DNA of 64,000 bases, from NCBI RefSeq assembly GCF_048593165.1, contig NZ_CP184271.1; one strand, written 5' to 3'. This DNA comes from Pectobacterium sp013449375 (GTDB lineage: Bacteria > Pseudomonadota > Gammaproteobacteria > Enterobacterales > Enterobacteriaceae). Below the pieces are notes generated by a model. That model searched no databases. It was not told where the DNA came from and saw only the letters and a program-made list of their open reading frames with translations. The position numbers and the translations under genes are program-made. Shown here in pieces: positions 26,600 to 36,528 of this stretch (position 1 is the stretch's first letter; every line of letters starts with the position of its first letter).

Positions 26600-27859
26600 A
26601 TGAGTGATTCCAAAACCAAATGCATGTCTGTCTCTCGCCGCCAGTTTCTGTTGGGGAGTGCTGCACTGGGCGGCAGCCTGATGCTGCCAGGGTTGATGAA
26701 TAGCGCCTGGGCCGCAGGTTCCGACGCGCCGGAGAAAAAGGAAATCCGAGTCGGGTTTATCCCGTTGACGGACTGCGCCTCGGTCGTGATGGCCGCAGTG
26801 AAAGGCTTCGACAAGAAATACGGCATCACGATTGTTCCCAGCAAAGAAGCCAACTGGGCGGCGGTACGCGACAAACTGGTGTCGGGTGAACTGGATGCCG
26901 CCCACATTCTGTATGGGCAGCTGTACGGTCTGCAAATGGGGCTGTCCGGGGCGCAGAGCAATATGGCAGCACTGATGACGCTCAACCAGAACGGACAAGG
27001 CATCACGCTGGCAAACCAACTGCGTGAAGCCAATATCACGGATCTTGCGGCGCTGCAAAAATATATCGCCGCCAGCCCAGCAGGCACCTACACCTTCGCA
27101 CAAACTTTCCCGACCGGCACACACGCCATGTGGCTTTACTACTGGCTAGCCTCTGCCGGGATCAACCCGCTGAACGACGTGCGCACCGTGGTGGTGCCAC
27201 CGCCGCAGATGGTGATGAACATGAAGATTGGCAACATGGTGGGTTACTGCGTCGGCGAACCGTGGAACCAGCGTGCCATCAGCGAAAAAATCGGCTTTAC
27301 CGCCGCCACCTCGCAAGACATCTGGCCGGATCATCCCGAAAAAGTGCTGGGTACCCGTGCCGACTGGGTAAACGCCAACCCCAATAGCGCCCGCGCGCTG
27401 ACTGCCGCGATTCTCGATGCGTCACGTTGGATTGACGCCTCGGACGACAACCGCCGTGAGACGGCAGGCGTCGTTGCCGGACGCGCGTACATCAATGCCA
27501 AAGAAGACACTATTGTCGGACGCATGCTGGGCCAGTACGAAAACGGACTGGGGAAAAGCTGGAAAGACGAACACGCGATGCGTTTCTACCACGACGGTTC
27601 CGTGAACTACCCGTACCTGTCCGACGGCATGTGGTTCCTCACCCAGCACAAACGTTGGGGCTTGCTCACCGAAGAACCGGACTATCTTGCTGTCGCGAAG
27701 CAGGTTAACCGCATTGATATCTACAAGCAGGCGGCCGAGGCCGTGGGGAATGTGCCGTTGCCCGGTAGCGACATGCGCAGCAGCGTGCTTATCGACGGCC
27801 GCCGCTGGGACGGTAGCGATCCAGCGGGGTATGCCAACAGTTTTAGCGTGAAGAAATAA
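26600..27859 (+). CDS. nasF: Nitrate ABC transporter substrate-binding protein NasF
   Basis: A 419-residue periplasmic binding protein of the NrtA/NasF family. The N-terminus has a twin-arginine signal (SRRQFLLGSAALGGSL, cut near SAWAA). The mature part contains VGFIPLTDCASVVMA and CVGEPWNQRA, typical of nitrate-binding members. The start at 26600 is used since it leaves the usual short n-region; an ATG at 26576 is also in frame. It captures nitrate for the NasED membrane complex. Confidence 0.92.
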   Translation: MSDSKTKCMSVSRRQFLLGSAALGGSLMLPGLMNSAWAAGSDAPEKKEIRVGFIPLTDCASVVMAAVKGFDKKYGITIVPSKEANWAAVRDKLVSGELDAAHILYGQLYGLQMGLSGAQSNMAALMTLNQNGQGITLANQLREANITDLAALQKYIAASPAGTYTFAQTFPTGTHAMWLYYWLASAGINPLNDVRTVVVPPPQMVMNMKIGNMVGYCVGEPWNQRAISEKIGFTAATSQDIWPDHPEKVLGTRADWVNANPNSARALTAAILDASRWIDASDDNRRETAGVVAGRAYINAKEDTIVGRMLGQYENGLGKSWKDEHAMRFYHDGSVNYPYLSDGMWFLTQHKRWGLLTEEPDYLAVAKQVNRIDIYKQAAEAVGNVPLPGSDMRSSVLIDGRRWDGSDPAGYANSFSVKK

Positions 27860-27871
27860 GTGAGGTTGATG

Positions 27872-28786
27872 ATGAAAAACCAGGCCCAAATCATTCCGAT
27901 TACTGCGGATAACGCTCCGAAAACGGTGCACAACGCTGAAATTATGCCGCTGCCAACCAAACCGGCAGCACCTGAAAAAGCACCAGCAGCACCGGCTTTT
28001 GCCTACCGCCCGCGGCTGCGTAAGCTGTTTCAGCAGCTTTTTCCCGCGGTTCTGGGGCTAGGTCTGCTGGTGGCGGTCTGGCAGATTGCCGCGCTCAACA
28101 GCGAAAATTTCCCGACGCCGTGGGCGACCTGGCTTGCGGCGCTCAGCCTCTTCGCCGATCCATTTTACATTGCCGGGCCGAACGATCAGGGTATCGGCTG
28201 GAACGTATTGGCCTCGCTGCAACGTGTCGGCATCGGTTTTGGGCTGGCGGCGCTGGTCGGCATTCCCACCGGTTTCCTGATTGGCCGTTTTACCTTTCTG
28301 GCCACTATGCTCAACCCGATTATTTCGCTGCTGCGCCCGGTCAGCCCGCTGGCGTGGTTGCCTATCGGTCTGCTGCTGTTCCAGCGCGCGGAACCAGCAT
28401 CCAGTTGGACCATTTTCATCTGTTCTATCTGGCCGATGATCCTCAATACCGCCGAGGGCGTGCGTCGTATCCCGCAGGATTACCTGAATGTGGCGCGTGT
28501 ACTAAAGCTCTCCGAATTCACCATCATGCGCAAGATTCTGCTGCCTGCGGTGCTGCCTAACGTATTGACTGGCGTGCGTCTGTCGATTGGCGTCGCCTGG
28601 CTGGTGATTGTCGCCGCAGAGATGCTGACGGGCGGCGTGGGTATCGGCTTCTGGATTTGGAATGAGTGGAACAACCTGAATGTGGAAAACATCATCATCG
28701 CCATCGTGGTGATTGGCGTTATCGGTCTGCTGCTTGAGCAGGGACTGATGTGGATTGCTAACCGTTTCAGCTATGACAACCGCTAA
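27872..28786 (+). CDS. nasE: Nitrate ABC transporter permease NasE
   Basis: A 304-residue permease of the NrtB/SsuC type. The EAA loop EGVRRIPQDYLNVARVLKLS is visible near residue 205, and about six membrane helices follow a long Pro/Ala-rich N-terminal tail. The ATG at 27872 (or 27869) follows GTGAGG; the gap to nasF is 12 bp. Confidence 0.9.
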   Translation: MKNQAQIIPITADNAPKTVHNAEIMPLPTKPAAPEKAPAAPAFAYRPRLRKLFQQLFPAVLGLGLLVAVWQIAALNSENFPTPWATWLAALSLFADPFYIAGPNDQGIGWNVLASLQRVGIGFGLAALVGIPTGFLIGRFTFLATMLNPIISLLRPVSPLAWLPIGLLLFQRAEPASSWTIFICSIWPMILNTAEGVRRIPQDYLNVARVLKLSEFTIMRKILLPAVLPNVLTGVRLSIGVAWLVIVAAEMLTGGVGIGFWIWNEWNNLNVENIIIAIVVIGVIGLLLEQGLMWIANRFSYDNR

Positions 28787-28796
28787 GGAGCCGACC

Positions 28797-29591
28797 ATGC
28801 GTACAACACCGATTATTCAAGTGCAGCAGGTGAGCCAGCGTTTCAATACCGCCAGCGGTGAGTTTTTGGCGCTCGATCAGGTGAGTTTCGACATTCATAC
28901 CGGTGAGACGATCAGCCTGATCGGCCACTCTGGCTGCGGCAAGTCCACGTTATTGAATCTGATTGCCGGTCTGACGCTACCGAGCAGCGGCGGCCTGCTG
29001 TGTGACAACCGTGAAATCGACGGCCCAGGGCCGGAGCGCGGCGTGGTCTTTCAGAACCACTCGTTGCTGCCGTGGCTGACCACCTACGAAAACGTTGCGC
29101 TGGCGGTACGTCAGGTATTTCGCGGGCAGATGAACAAGCACGAGATGCACGAATGGATTACCCACAATCTGGAGCTGGTGCACATGGGACACGCGCTGAA
29201 CAAGCGGCCGAATGAGATCTCCGGCGGGATGAAACAGCGTGTGGGGATTGCCCGCGCGCTGGCGATGAAGCCGAAAGTGCTGCTGATGGATGAACCGTTC
29301 GGCGCGTTGGATGCGCTGACGCGTGCGCACCTTCAGGATGCGGTGATGGAGATTCAGCAACGCTTGCAAACCACGATTGTGCTGATTACTCACGACGTAG
29401 ACGAGGCGGTACTGCTGTCGGATCGCGTGCTGATGATGACGAATGGCCCGGCGGCGACGGTCGGTGAAATCATGACGGTCGAGCTGGAACGTCCACGTTC
29501 GCGCGTCACGCTGGCTGACGATCCACGCTACCACCACTACCGTCAGCAGGTGCTGCATTTCTTATATGAAAAACAGCCTAAAGCAGCCTGA
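28797..29591 (+). CDS. nasD: Nitrate ABC transporter ATP-binding protein NasD
   Basis: A 264-residue ATPase with Walker A GHSGCGKST, signature ISGGMKQRVG, Walker B VLLMDEPFGALDALT and the H-loop THDVDEAV. It belongs to the NrtD/SsuB/TauB group. AAGGAG ends 6 nt upstream of the ATG. It energises nitrate import through NasE. Confidence 0.93.
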   Translation: MRTTPIIQVQQVSQRFNTASGEFLALDQVSFDIHTGETISLIGHSGCGKSTLLNLIAGLTLPSSGGLLCDNREIDGPGPERGVVFQNHSLLPWLTTYENVALAVRQVFRGQMNKHEMHEWITHNLELVHMGHALNKRPNEISGGMKQRVGIARALAMKPKVLLMDEPFGALDALTRAHLQDAVMEIQQRLQTTIVLITHDVDEAVLLSDRVLMMTNGPAATVGEIMTVELERPRSRVTLADDPRYHHYRQQVLHFLYEKQPKAA

Positions 29592-29607
29592 CAGCGAGGC
29601 CGGAACG

Positions 29608-32600
29608 ATGATGAAACCGCATCTGATTGTGATTGGTAACGGGATGGCGAGTGCGCGATTTGTCGATACGTTGCGGCAACTGGCTGCGACGCGCTACCGC
29701 ATCACCGTGATTGGTGATGAACCGCGCGCCAGCTACAACCGCATCCTGCTGTCGCCGGTATTGAGCGGCGAAAAAGCGTTTACGGATACGCTGCTGATGC
29801 CTGCGGCTATCGATGATGATGCGGCGCTGCCGGTGAGTTATCTGTTGGGTGAGCGGGTAACCCACATCGATCGCCAGCAGCGTGAGGTGACAACGACGCA
29901 GCGGCAACTGCATTACGATCATCTGGTGCTGGCGACCGGATCTACGCCGTTTATGCCACCGATGCCCGGTATCGATCTGCTGGGCGTATGCGGCTTCCGC
30001 ACGCTGGATGATGTCGAGCTGATGTTGACGACGATTCGCCAATCCGTGCCTGCGGTGGTGATTGGCGGTGGTTTGCTCGGGATTGAAGCGGCAGCCGCGC
30101 TGAAACTGCGCGGTGCCGATGTCACTTTATTACACCGCACCCCAATGCTGATGGAGCGTCAACTGGACGCGACGGCGAGCGGCCTGCTTTGCGACAGCCT
30201 GCGTGCCCGCGGTATTGCCTGTGAAACGGATGTGCAGGTGGTGGCGCTGCACGGTGATGAACATGGCGTCACGGCCGTTGCACTGGCGGATGGCCGCACG
30301 ATCCCCGCCGGGCTGGTGGTGGTGACGGCAGGCGTGATTCCCGCCAGCCAACTGGCACGCGAGTGCGGCTTGCCCTGTAACCGCGGTGTGCTGGTGGACG
30401 GACAGCTACAAACTGCCGACCCGTACATCAGCGCGATCGGCGAGTGCTGTGAGCTCAATGGCGAAACGTTCGGGCTGGTTGTTCCGTGTTTCGCCCATGC
30501 CACGTTGGTGGCACAGCGCCTGGCCGGACACACACCGAAAGATTATCAGCGTGAACAGGCGGCGACGCGGCTGAAGGTCACCGGTATTGGCGTGGTCAGC
30601 GGCGGCGATATTAACGTTACATCGGATGATGAGGTGTACACCCTGTTTGATCCGCAGACGCAGCACTACCGTCGTCTGCTCGTTCGCGACGGGCGGCTGA
30701 GCGGTGTTCTGCTGTATGGCGATACCGACGACAGCCAGCGTCTGCTGGCCACAATGGAGAGCACGACTGAAGGCAAGATGCTTCCGCCTGCCTCGCTGCT
30801 TTTCGGCCTTTCTTCCCCTGATTCTGACCCACAGCCTGAAGCTGTAAGGATTCCTGTCATGAGCAAACCTATTTTGGTGGTCGTCGGCCACGGTATGGTC
30901 GGCCACTATTTTCTTGAACAACTGGTCGAGCGCGACCTGCATCAGCATTACCACATTGTCGTATTTGGTGAAGAACGCCATGAAGCCTATGACCGCGTTC
31001 ACCTCTCCGAGTATTTTTCCGGCCGCAGCGCCGCTTCTTTGTCACTGGTAAAAGACGGCTTTTTTGCCGAGAGCGGTATCGAGCTGCGCAGCGCCAGTGA
31101 GATCGTGGCGATCGACCGTGAACGTCAATGCGTGTGTGATGCGCAGGGCCGAGAAACCGCCTACGACAAGCTGGTGCTGGCGACCGGCTCTTATGCGTTT
31201 GTGCCGCCGATTCCCGGCAATACGCGCCCCGGCTGTCTGGTTTATCGCACGCTGGACGACCTGGATGCGATTGCGGCACAGGCGAAAAAGGCGAAATCCG
31301 GTGTGGTGATCGGTGGCGGCTTGCTGGGGCTGGAAGCGGCAAACGCCCTGCGTCAGTTGGGGCTGGATACCCATGTGGTGGAGTTTGCGCCGCGTCTGAT
31401 GGCGGTGCAGCTCGATGACGGCGGTGCCGCTATGCTGCGGCGTAAAATTGAAGCGCTGGGCGTACAGATTCATGTCAGCAAAGAAACGCGCGAGATCACC
31501 GACGGCGAGCAGGCGTTGCATCGTCTCTGCTTTGCGGACGGCAGCGTATTGGAAACCGATTTAGTGCTGTTTTCCGCCGGAATTCGCCCACGCGACAAAC
31601 TGGCGGATAGCTGCGATTTAGATAAAGGGCCACGCGGCGGCATTGTGATTGATGACCATTGCCAGACCTCCGATGACGCGATTTTCGCCATCGGCGAGTG
31701 TGCGCTGTGGAAAGGGCAGATTTTCGGGCTGGTGGCACCGGGCTACCAGATGGCACGCAGCGTGGCGGATACGTTGGCGCAGCGCGACACACCGTTTACT
31801 GGTGCCGACATGAGCACCAAGCTGAAACTGTTGGGCGTGGAAGTGGCTTCGATTGGCGATGCGCACGGGCGCACGGCGGGCAGCCAAAGCTACCAGTGGA
31901 CGGACGGCCCGAACGAGATCTACAAGAAAATCGTCGTTTCCGCTGACGGCAAGCGTTTACTGGGGGCGGTACTGATTGGCGACAGCAGCGATTACAGCAC
32001 GTTGCTGCAAATGATGCTCAACGATATGCCGCTGCCCGCACAGCCGGAAAGTCTGATTCTGCCCGCGCGTGCTGGCGATGCACCGAAAGGACTGGGCGTG
32101 GCCGCGTTACCCGCCAGTGCACAGATCTGTTCCTGTCATAACGTCAGCAAAAGCGATATCTCGGCGGCGGTGGCGGGCGGCTGCGGTGAACTGGGCGCGC
32201 TGAAAACCTGTACCAAAGCGGGAACGGGCTGCGGCGGCTGCGTGCCGCTGCTGAAACAGGTAATGGAGTATGAACTGACGCAACTGGGCGTCGAAGTGAA
32301 AAAGGATATTTGCGAGCACTTCGCCTATTCGCGTCAGGAGCTGTATCACCTGATTCGTGTGCATGAGATCCGCTCGTTCGACAGCCTCCTTGCGCGTTAC
32401 GGCCACGGTTTAGGCTGCGAAGTCTGTAAGCCGCTGGTGGGGTCGATGCTGGCGTCCTGCTGGAATGACTATCTGCTGCAACCGCAGCACCTGCCGTTGC
32501 AGGATACCAACGATCGTTTCTTCGCCAACATCCAAAAAGACGGTACGTATTCCGTCGTACCGCGCGTGCCGGCAGGGGAGATCACGCCGGAAGGGCTGAT

Positions 32601-33798
32601 CGCGATCGGTCAGGTGGCGCAGCGCTATAGCCTGTACACCAAGATCACCGGCGGTCAGCGCGTGGACTTATTCGGCGCGCGCTTAGAGCAGCTTCCCGCG
32701 ATCTGGCGCGAGCTGATCGATGCCGGGTTTGAAACTGGTCACGCCTACGGTAAATCGCTGCGTACCGTGAAATCCTGTGTGGGATCGACCTGGTGTCGCT
32801 ATGGCGTGCAGGATTCCACTGGGCTGGCGATCCAACTGGAGCACCGTTACAAGGGGCTGCGTTCGCCGCATAAGATCAAAATGGCGGTATCGGGCTGTAC
32901 CCGCGAATGTGCGGAGGCGCAGAGCAAGGACATCGGCGTGATTGCCACCGATAAAGGCTGGAACCTTTACGTGTGCGGCAACGGTGGCATGAAACCGCGC
33001 CATGCGGATCTCTTTGCCAGCGATCTGGATACGGAAACTCTGCTACGCACCATCGATCGGGTCTTGATGTTCTATATCCGCACCGGCGATCGTCTCCAGC
33101 GTACCAGCACCTGGATGGATAATCTGGAGGGCGGTATCGACTATCTGCGTCAGGTGATTCTGGAAGACAGCCTGAATATCGGTGAAGAATTAGATAAAGA
33201 GATGCAGCGCGTGGTGGAGGCCTACCAGTGCGAATGGCAAACCACGCTGGAAAGCCCGGAACGTCTGGCGCTATTCCGCGGTTTCCTGAACAGCGATAGC
33301 CCGGATGAAGCGGTGGTGATGGTACCTGAGCGTGGACAAATTCGTCCGGCGCAGGAGCATGAGAAAGCGGTCTCGCCAGAGCTGGTTGCCCTGAAGCCCG
33401 CCGCGCATGAAGCGGAGTGGGTACAGGTGGCGACGTTGGGCGATATTCCGCGTCATGCTGGCATGGCGGCGCGTCTCGGGCAGCAGCAAATCGCGCTGTT
33501 CCACTTGCCGGGGAGCGAGCAGCAGGTGTACGCGCTGGAAAACCATGAACCGGGTAGCGGGGCGAATGTGCTGTCGCGTGGGCTGATCGGCGATGTAGCG
33601 GGCGAACCGGTGGTGATTTCTCCGTTGTACAAAAAGCGCTTCAAGCTACGGGATGGTGTCAGCCCGGATGACAGGACGTTATACGTGCGCGCCTGGCCAG
33701 TACGTGTAGAAGACGACGAGATTTGGGTATGTCGTCAACCGCTGGCCGTACCTGAAAGCGTCGGTCTGGCAGATGCTGCCATGGCGAAAGCATCATGA
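29608..33798 (+). CDS. nasB: Fused NasC-NasB: nitrate reductase electron-transfer subunit plus assimilatory nitrite reductase
   Basis: A 1396-residue single frame. Residues 1-410 are a NasC-like FAD/NADH oxidoreductase (IVIGNGMASARF, VVIGGGLLGIEAA). From Met418 a full NirB/NasB nitrite reductase follows: a second FAD/NADH module (VVVGHGMVGHYF, VVIGGGLLGLEAA), BFD-type [2Fe-2S] cysteines beginning Cys841/Cys843, and siroheme/[4Fe-4S] cysteines 1057, 1063, 1097 and 1101. A C-terminal NirD-like Rieske fold (about 1285-1385) lacks the Cys/His ligands, as NirD does. In Klebsiella nasC and nasB are separate genes in this position. The old nasB start is intact, with TAAGGA 8 nt before ATG 30859. It passes NADH electrons to NasA and reduces nitrite to ammonia. 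Confidence 0.9.
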   Translation: MMKPHLIVIGNGMASARFVDTLRQLAATRYRITVIGDEPRASYNRILLSPVLSGEKAFTDTLLMPAAIDDDAALPVSYLLGERVTHIDRQQREVTTTQRQLHYDHLVLATGSTPFMPPMPGIDLLGVCGFRTLDDVELMLTTIRQSVPAVVIGGGLLGIEAAAALKLRGADVTLLHRTPMLMERQLDATASGLLCDSLRARGIACETDVQVVALHGDEHGVTAVALADGRTIPAGLVVVTAGVIPASQLARECGLPCNRGVLVDGQLQTADPYISAIGECCELNGETFGLVVPCFAHATLVAQRLAGHTPKDYQREQAATRLKVTGIGVVSGGDINVTSDDEVYTLFDPQTQHYRRLLVRDGRLSGVLLYGDTDDSQRLLATMESTTEGKMLPPASLLFGLSSPDSDPQPEAVRIPVMSKPILVVVGHGMVGHYFLEQLVERDLHQHYHIVVFGEERHEAYDRVHLSEYFSGRSAASLSLVKDGFFAESGIELRSASEIVAIDRERQCVCDAQGRETAYDKLVLATGSYAFVPPIPGNTRPGCLVYRTLDDLDAIAAQAKKAKSGVVIGGGLLGLEAANALRQLGLDTHVVEFAPRLMAVQLDDGGAAMLRRKIEALGVQIHVSKETREITDGEQALHRLCFADGSVLETDLVLFSAGIRPRDKLADSCDLDKGPRGGIVIDDHCQTSDDAIFAIGECALWKGQIFGLVAPGYQMARSVADTLAQRDTPFTGADMSTKLKLLGVEVASIGDAHGRTAGSQSYQWTDGPNEIYKKIVVSADGKRLLGAVLIGDSSDYSTLLQMMLNDMPLPAQPESLILPARAGDAPKGLGVAALPASAQICSCHNVSKSDISAAVAGGCGELGALKTCTKAGTGCGGCVPLLKQVMEYELTQLGVEVKKDICEHFAYSRQELYHLIRVHEIRSFDSLLARYGHGLGCEVCKPLVGSMLASCWNDYLLQPQHLPLQDTNDRFFANIQKDGTYSVVPRVPAGEITPEGLIAIGQVAQRYSLYTKITGGQRVDLFGARLEQLPAIWRELIDAGFETGHAYGKSLRTVKSCVGSTWCRYGVQDSTGLAIQLEHRYKGLRSPHKIKMAVSGCTRECAEAQSKDIGVIATDKGWNLYVCGNGGMKPRHADLFASDLDTETLLRTIDRVLMFYIRTGDRLQRTSTWMDNLEGGIDYLRQVILEDSLNIGEELDKEMQRVVEAYQCEWQTTLESPERLALFRGFLNSDSPDEAVVMVPERGQIRPAQEHEKAVSPELVALKPAAHEAEWVQVATLGDIPRHAGMAARLGQQQIALFHLPGSEQQVYALENHEPGSGANVLSRGLIGDVAGEPVVISPLYKKRFKLRDGVSPDDRTLYVRAWPVRVEDDEIWVCRQPLAVPESVGLADAAMAKAS

Positions 33799-36503
33799 CC
33801 GCGCGTGTCTGTCGGACGACCTGCCCGTATTGTGGCGTCGGCTGTGGCGTGCTGGCAGAACGCGACGAGCAAGGCGCAATAACGATCAGCGGCGATCCGG
33901 TGCATCCGGCGAATTTGGGGCGGCTGTGCGTCAAAGGCTCCGCGCTGGGGGAAACGCTGGATTTGAAAGGTCGGCTACTGTGGCCGCTGGTGGAAGGGCG
34001 CCGCGTTAGCTGGGAGCTGGCGCTGGATACGGTGGCCGAACGGCTGCTGGCAACCATGCAGCAACACGGTCCACAGTCGGTGGCGTTTTATGGTTCAGGT
34101 CAGCTGCTGACGGAGGATTACTACGTTGCCAACAAGCTGATGAAGGGCTTTATTGGCGTCGCCAATATGGATACCAATTCGCGGCTGTGCATGGCGTCGG
34201 CGGTGATCGGCTACAAACGTGGACTGGGTGCGGATGCCGTTCCCTGTAATTACGAAGATATCGAACAGGCGGATGTGGTGGTGCTGGTGGGATCTAATAC
34301 CGCCTGGGCGCATCCGGTGGTGTATCAGCGGATGGTGCAGGCGAAACAGCAGCGACCGCAGATGCAGGTGGTGGTGGTCGATCCTCGACGTACCGCCACC
34401 TGCGATATCGCCGATCTGCATTTACCACTGCACCCCGGCAGCGATGCCGGGTTGTTTAACGGTCTGCTGCGTTGGATTGTGCAGGATTCGCGTGTTGATA
34501 TTGCCGACGTGGCTGAGCGTTTTTCCGGTGTAGAAGAAACATTACAGTCGGCGCAGACGTGGTCGGTGGCGCACGTGGCGGAGTTTTGTCAGTTAAATGA
34601 AGCCGATATCGAGTGTTTCTACCACCTGTTCAGCACCAGCAATAAAGTGGTCACGCTCTATTCGCAGGGTGTTAATCAATCATCCTCGGGCAGCGATAAA
34701 TGTAACGCGATCATCAATGCTCACCTGCTGAGCGGCAACATCGGCGTAGCGGGTTCCGGCCCCTTTTCGATAACCGGACAGCCAAATGCGATGGGTGGGC
34801 GAGAGGTCGGCGGGCTAGCTAATCAGCTTGCTAGCCACATGGGTTTTACACCGCAGGACATCGAGCGCGTAGGGCGCTTTTGGCAGAGCGATAATGTGGC
34901 GACGCAACCCGGCCTGAATGCCGTGGAGTTGTTTCGCGCGGTTGAACGCGGCGAGATTAAAGCGGTGTGGATCATGGGTACTAATCCGGTGGTGTCGATG
35001 CCGGACGCTGACCGAGTGAAACAGGCGCTGGAACGCTGCCCGCTGGTAATCGTCTCCGAAGTGGTGCGCCATACGGATACCGCAGAAACCGCTGATATCT
35101 TACTCCCCGCGCTGGGTTGGGGGGAAAAAGACGGCACGGTAACCAATTCCGAACGCCGGTTGTCGCGTCAGCGTGCCTTTCTGTCTGCGCCGGGGGAAGC
35201 CAAAGCCGACTGGTGGATCCTGAGTCAGGTGGCGCAGCGTATGGGGTTTGCCGAGGCGTTTGCCTATCAGCATCCAGCGGAGATCTTTCGTGAACATGCC
35301 GCGCTGTCTGGGTTTGAGAATAACGGTAGCCGTGCGTTTGATATCAGCGGGCTGGCGACGCTCAACAATCAGCAGTGGCAGCAACTGGAGCCGATACAGT
35401 GGCCGGTGAATGCGACATACCCACACGGGCGCGCCCGACTGGGTGACGATGGCCGATTCTGGCATGCCGATGGCAAAGCGCGTCTGGTGGCGGTAACCCC
35501 GTCGCTGCCGCAAAGCCCGTGGAGCGCGGCGTATCCGCTGATACTGAACACTGGGCGTATTCGCGATCAGTGGCACACCATGACGCGTACGGGCAAAGCG
35601 GCTCGGCTGATGCGTCATATCAGCGAACCGTACTGCGAGCTGCATCCACAGGATGCGCAGACGCATGACATTCAGGCGGGCGATTTGGTACGCCTGTCGT
35701 CGGTGCACGGCTGGATGCTGGCGCGGGCGCGGATTGACGCTGGACAGGTGCGCGGTAGCGTGTTTGTGCCGATGCATTGGAATCAGCAGTTCAGCGCTCA
35801 GGCGCGGGCTGACAGTTTAGTGGCGCCGATTACCGATCCGTATTCCGGCCAGCCGGAAAGCAAGCACAGTCGGGTGCGTATCCAACCCTGGCATACCGCC
35901 TGGCAGGCAACGCTATTTTTTGCCGATGAGCCGGCTTCATCACCATTAACCTTACCCGCAGAGCGTGACGTTCTGCCGCCGCCCGCAACGTATTGGAGCA
36001 AGATTCCGCATGCGGGTGTGACGCAGTACCTGTTTGCCGACCGCGTGCCAGTAGATGATTGGCAGGCATGGCTGACCGAGCATTATGGATTGGAAAACAT
36101 GCAGTGTCAGATTGCACAGGGTAACGGCATCTTTCACCTGATTGGCTGGCGTGATGACCGCGTGGTACTGGCCTGCTATGTCAGTGCACAGGCGCTGCGT
36201 ATCGACAGCGATGCGGTGTGTCAGGCGTTTATCCATCCACCACAGCTACCGCACGAGCGGCATGCGCTGTTGGCGGGGCAGGCACCGCAGGGGCAGGCGC
36301 AGCAAGGTGCGACGATTTGCAGCTGCTATAGCGTGGGTGAAGCGATTATCGTCGGCGCGATTCGTCAAGGCTGCCACAGCGTGGCAGCGCTAGGCGGTGC
36401 GCTGAAATGTGGCACTAACTGCGGTTCCTGTATCCCCGAACTGAAGGCGTTATTGAGTCAGCATGTACCGATAACGATCAATGAACTGAAGAAAGCAGGT
36501 TGA
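33795..36503 (+). CDS. nasA: Assimilatory nitrate reductase catalytic subunit NasA
   Basis: A 902-residue molybdopterin-dinucleotide oxidoreductase of the cytoplasm. The N-terminal [4Fe-4S] ligands are Cys10, Cys13, Cys17 and Cys45 (CPYCGVGC ... RLCVKG). The central MGD-binding domains and the C-terminal molybdopterin-binding domain (LNTGRIRDQWHTMTRTG) follow. The last 70 residues form a BFD-like [2Fe-2S] domain (ICSCYSVGEAI ... CGTNCGSCIP), as in Klebsiella NasA. Its ATG overlaps the stop of the fusion gene (ATGA). Confidence 0.95.
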   Translation: MTARVCRTTCPYCGVGCGVLAERDEQGAITISGDPVHPANLGRLCVKGSALGETLDLKGRLLWPLVEGRRVSWELALDTVAERLLATMQQHGPQSVAFYGSGQLLTEDYYVANKLMKGFIGVANMDTNSRLCMASAVIGYKRGLGADAVPCNYEDIEQADVVVLVGSNTAWAHPVVYQRMVQAKQQRPQMQVVVVDPRRTATCDIADLHLPLHPGSDAGLFNGLLRWIVQDSRVDIADVAERFSGVEETLQSAQTWSVAHVAEFCQLNEADIECFYHLFSTSNKVVTLYSQGVNQSSSGSDKCNAIINAHLLSGNIGVAGSGPFSITGQPNAMGGREVGGLANQLASHMGFTPQDIERVGRFWQSDNVATQPGLNAVELFRAVERGEIKAVWIMGTNPVVSMPDADRVKQALERCPLVIVSEVVRHTDTAETADILLPALGWGEKDGTVTNSERRLSRQRAFLSAPGEAKADWWILSQVAQRMGFAEAFAYQHPAEIFREHAALSGFENNGSRAFDISGLATLNNQQWQQLEPIQWPVNATYPHGRARLGDDGRFWHADGKARLVAVTPSLPQSPWSAAYPLILNTGRIRDQWHTMTRTGKAARLMRHISEPYCELHPQDAQTHDIQAGDLVRLSSVHGWMLARARIDAGQVRGSVFVPMHWNQQFSAQARADSLVAPITDPYSGQPESKHSRVRIQPWHTAWQATLFFADEPASSPLTLPAERDVLPPPATYWSKIPHAGVTQYLFADRVPVDDWQAWLTEHYGLENMQCQIAQGNGIFHLIGWRDDRVVLACYVSAQALRIDSDAVCQAFIHPPQLPHERHALLAGQAPQGQAQQGATICSCYSVGEAIIVGAIRQGCHSVAALGGALKCGTNCGSCIPELKALLSQHVPITINELKKAG

Positions 36504-36528
36504 GCGCCACGGCGTAATGAGGTGTGAC

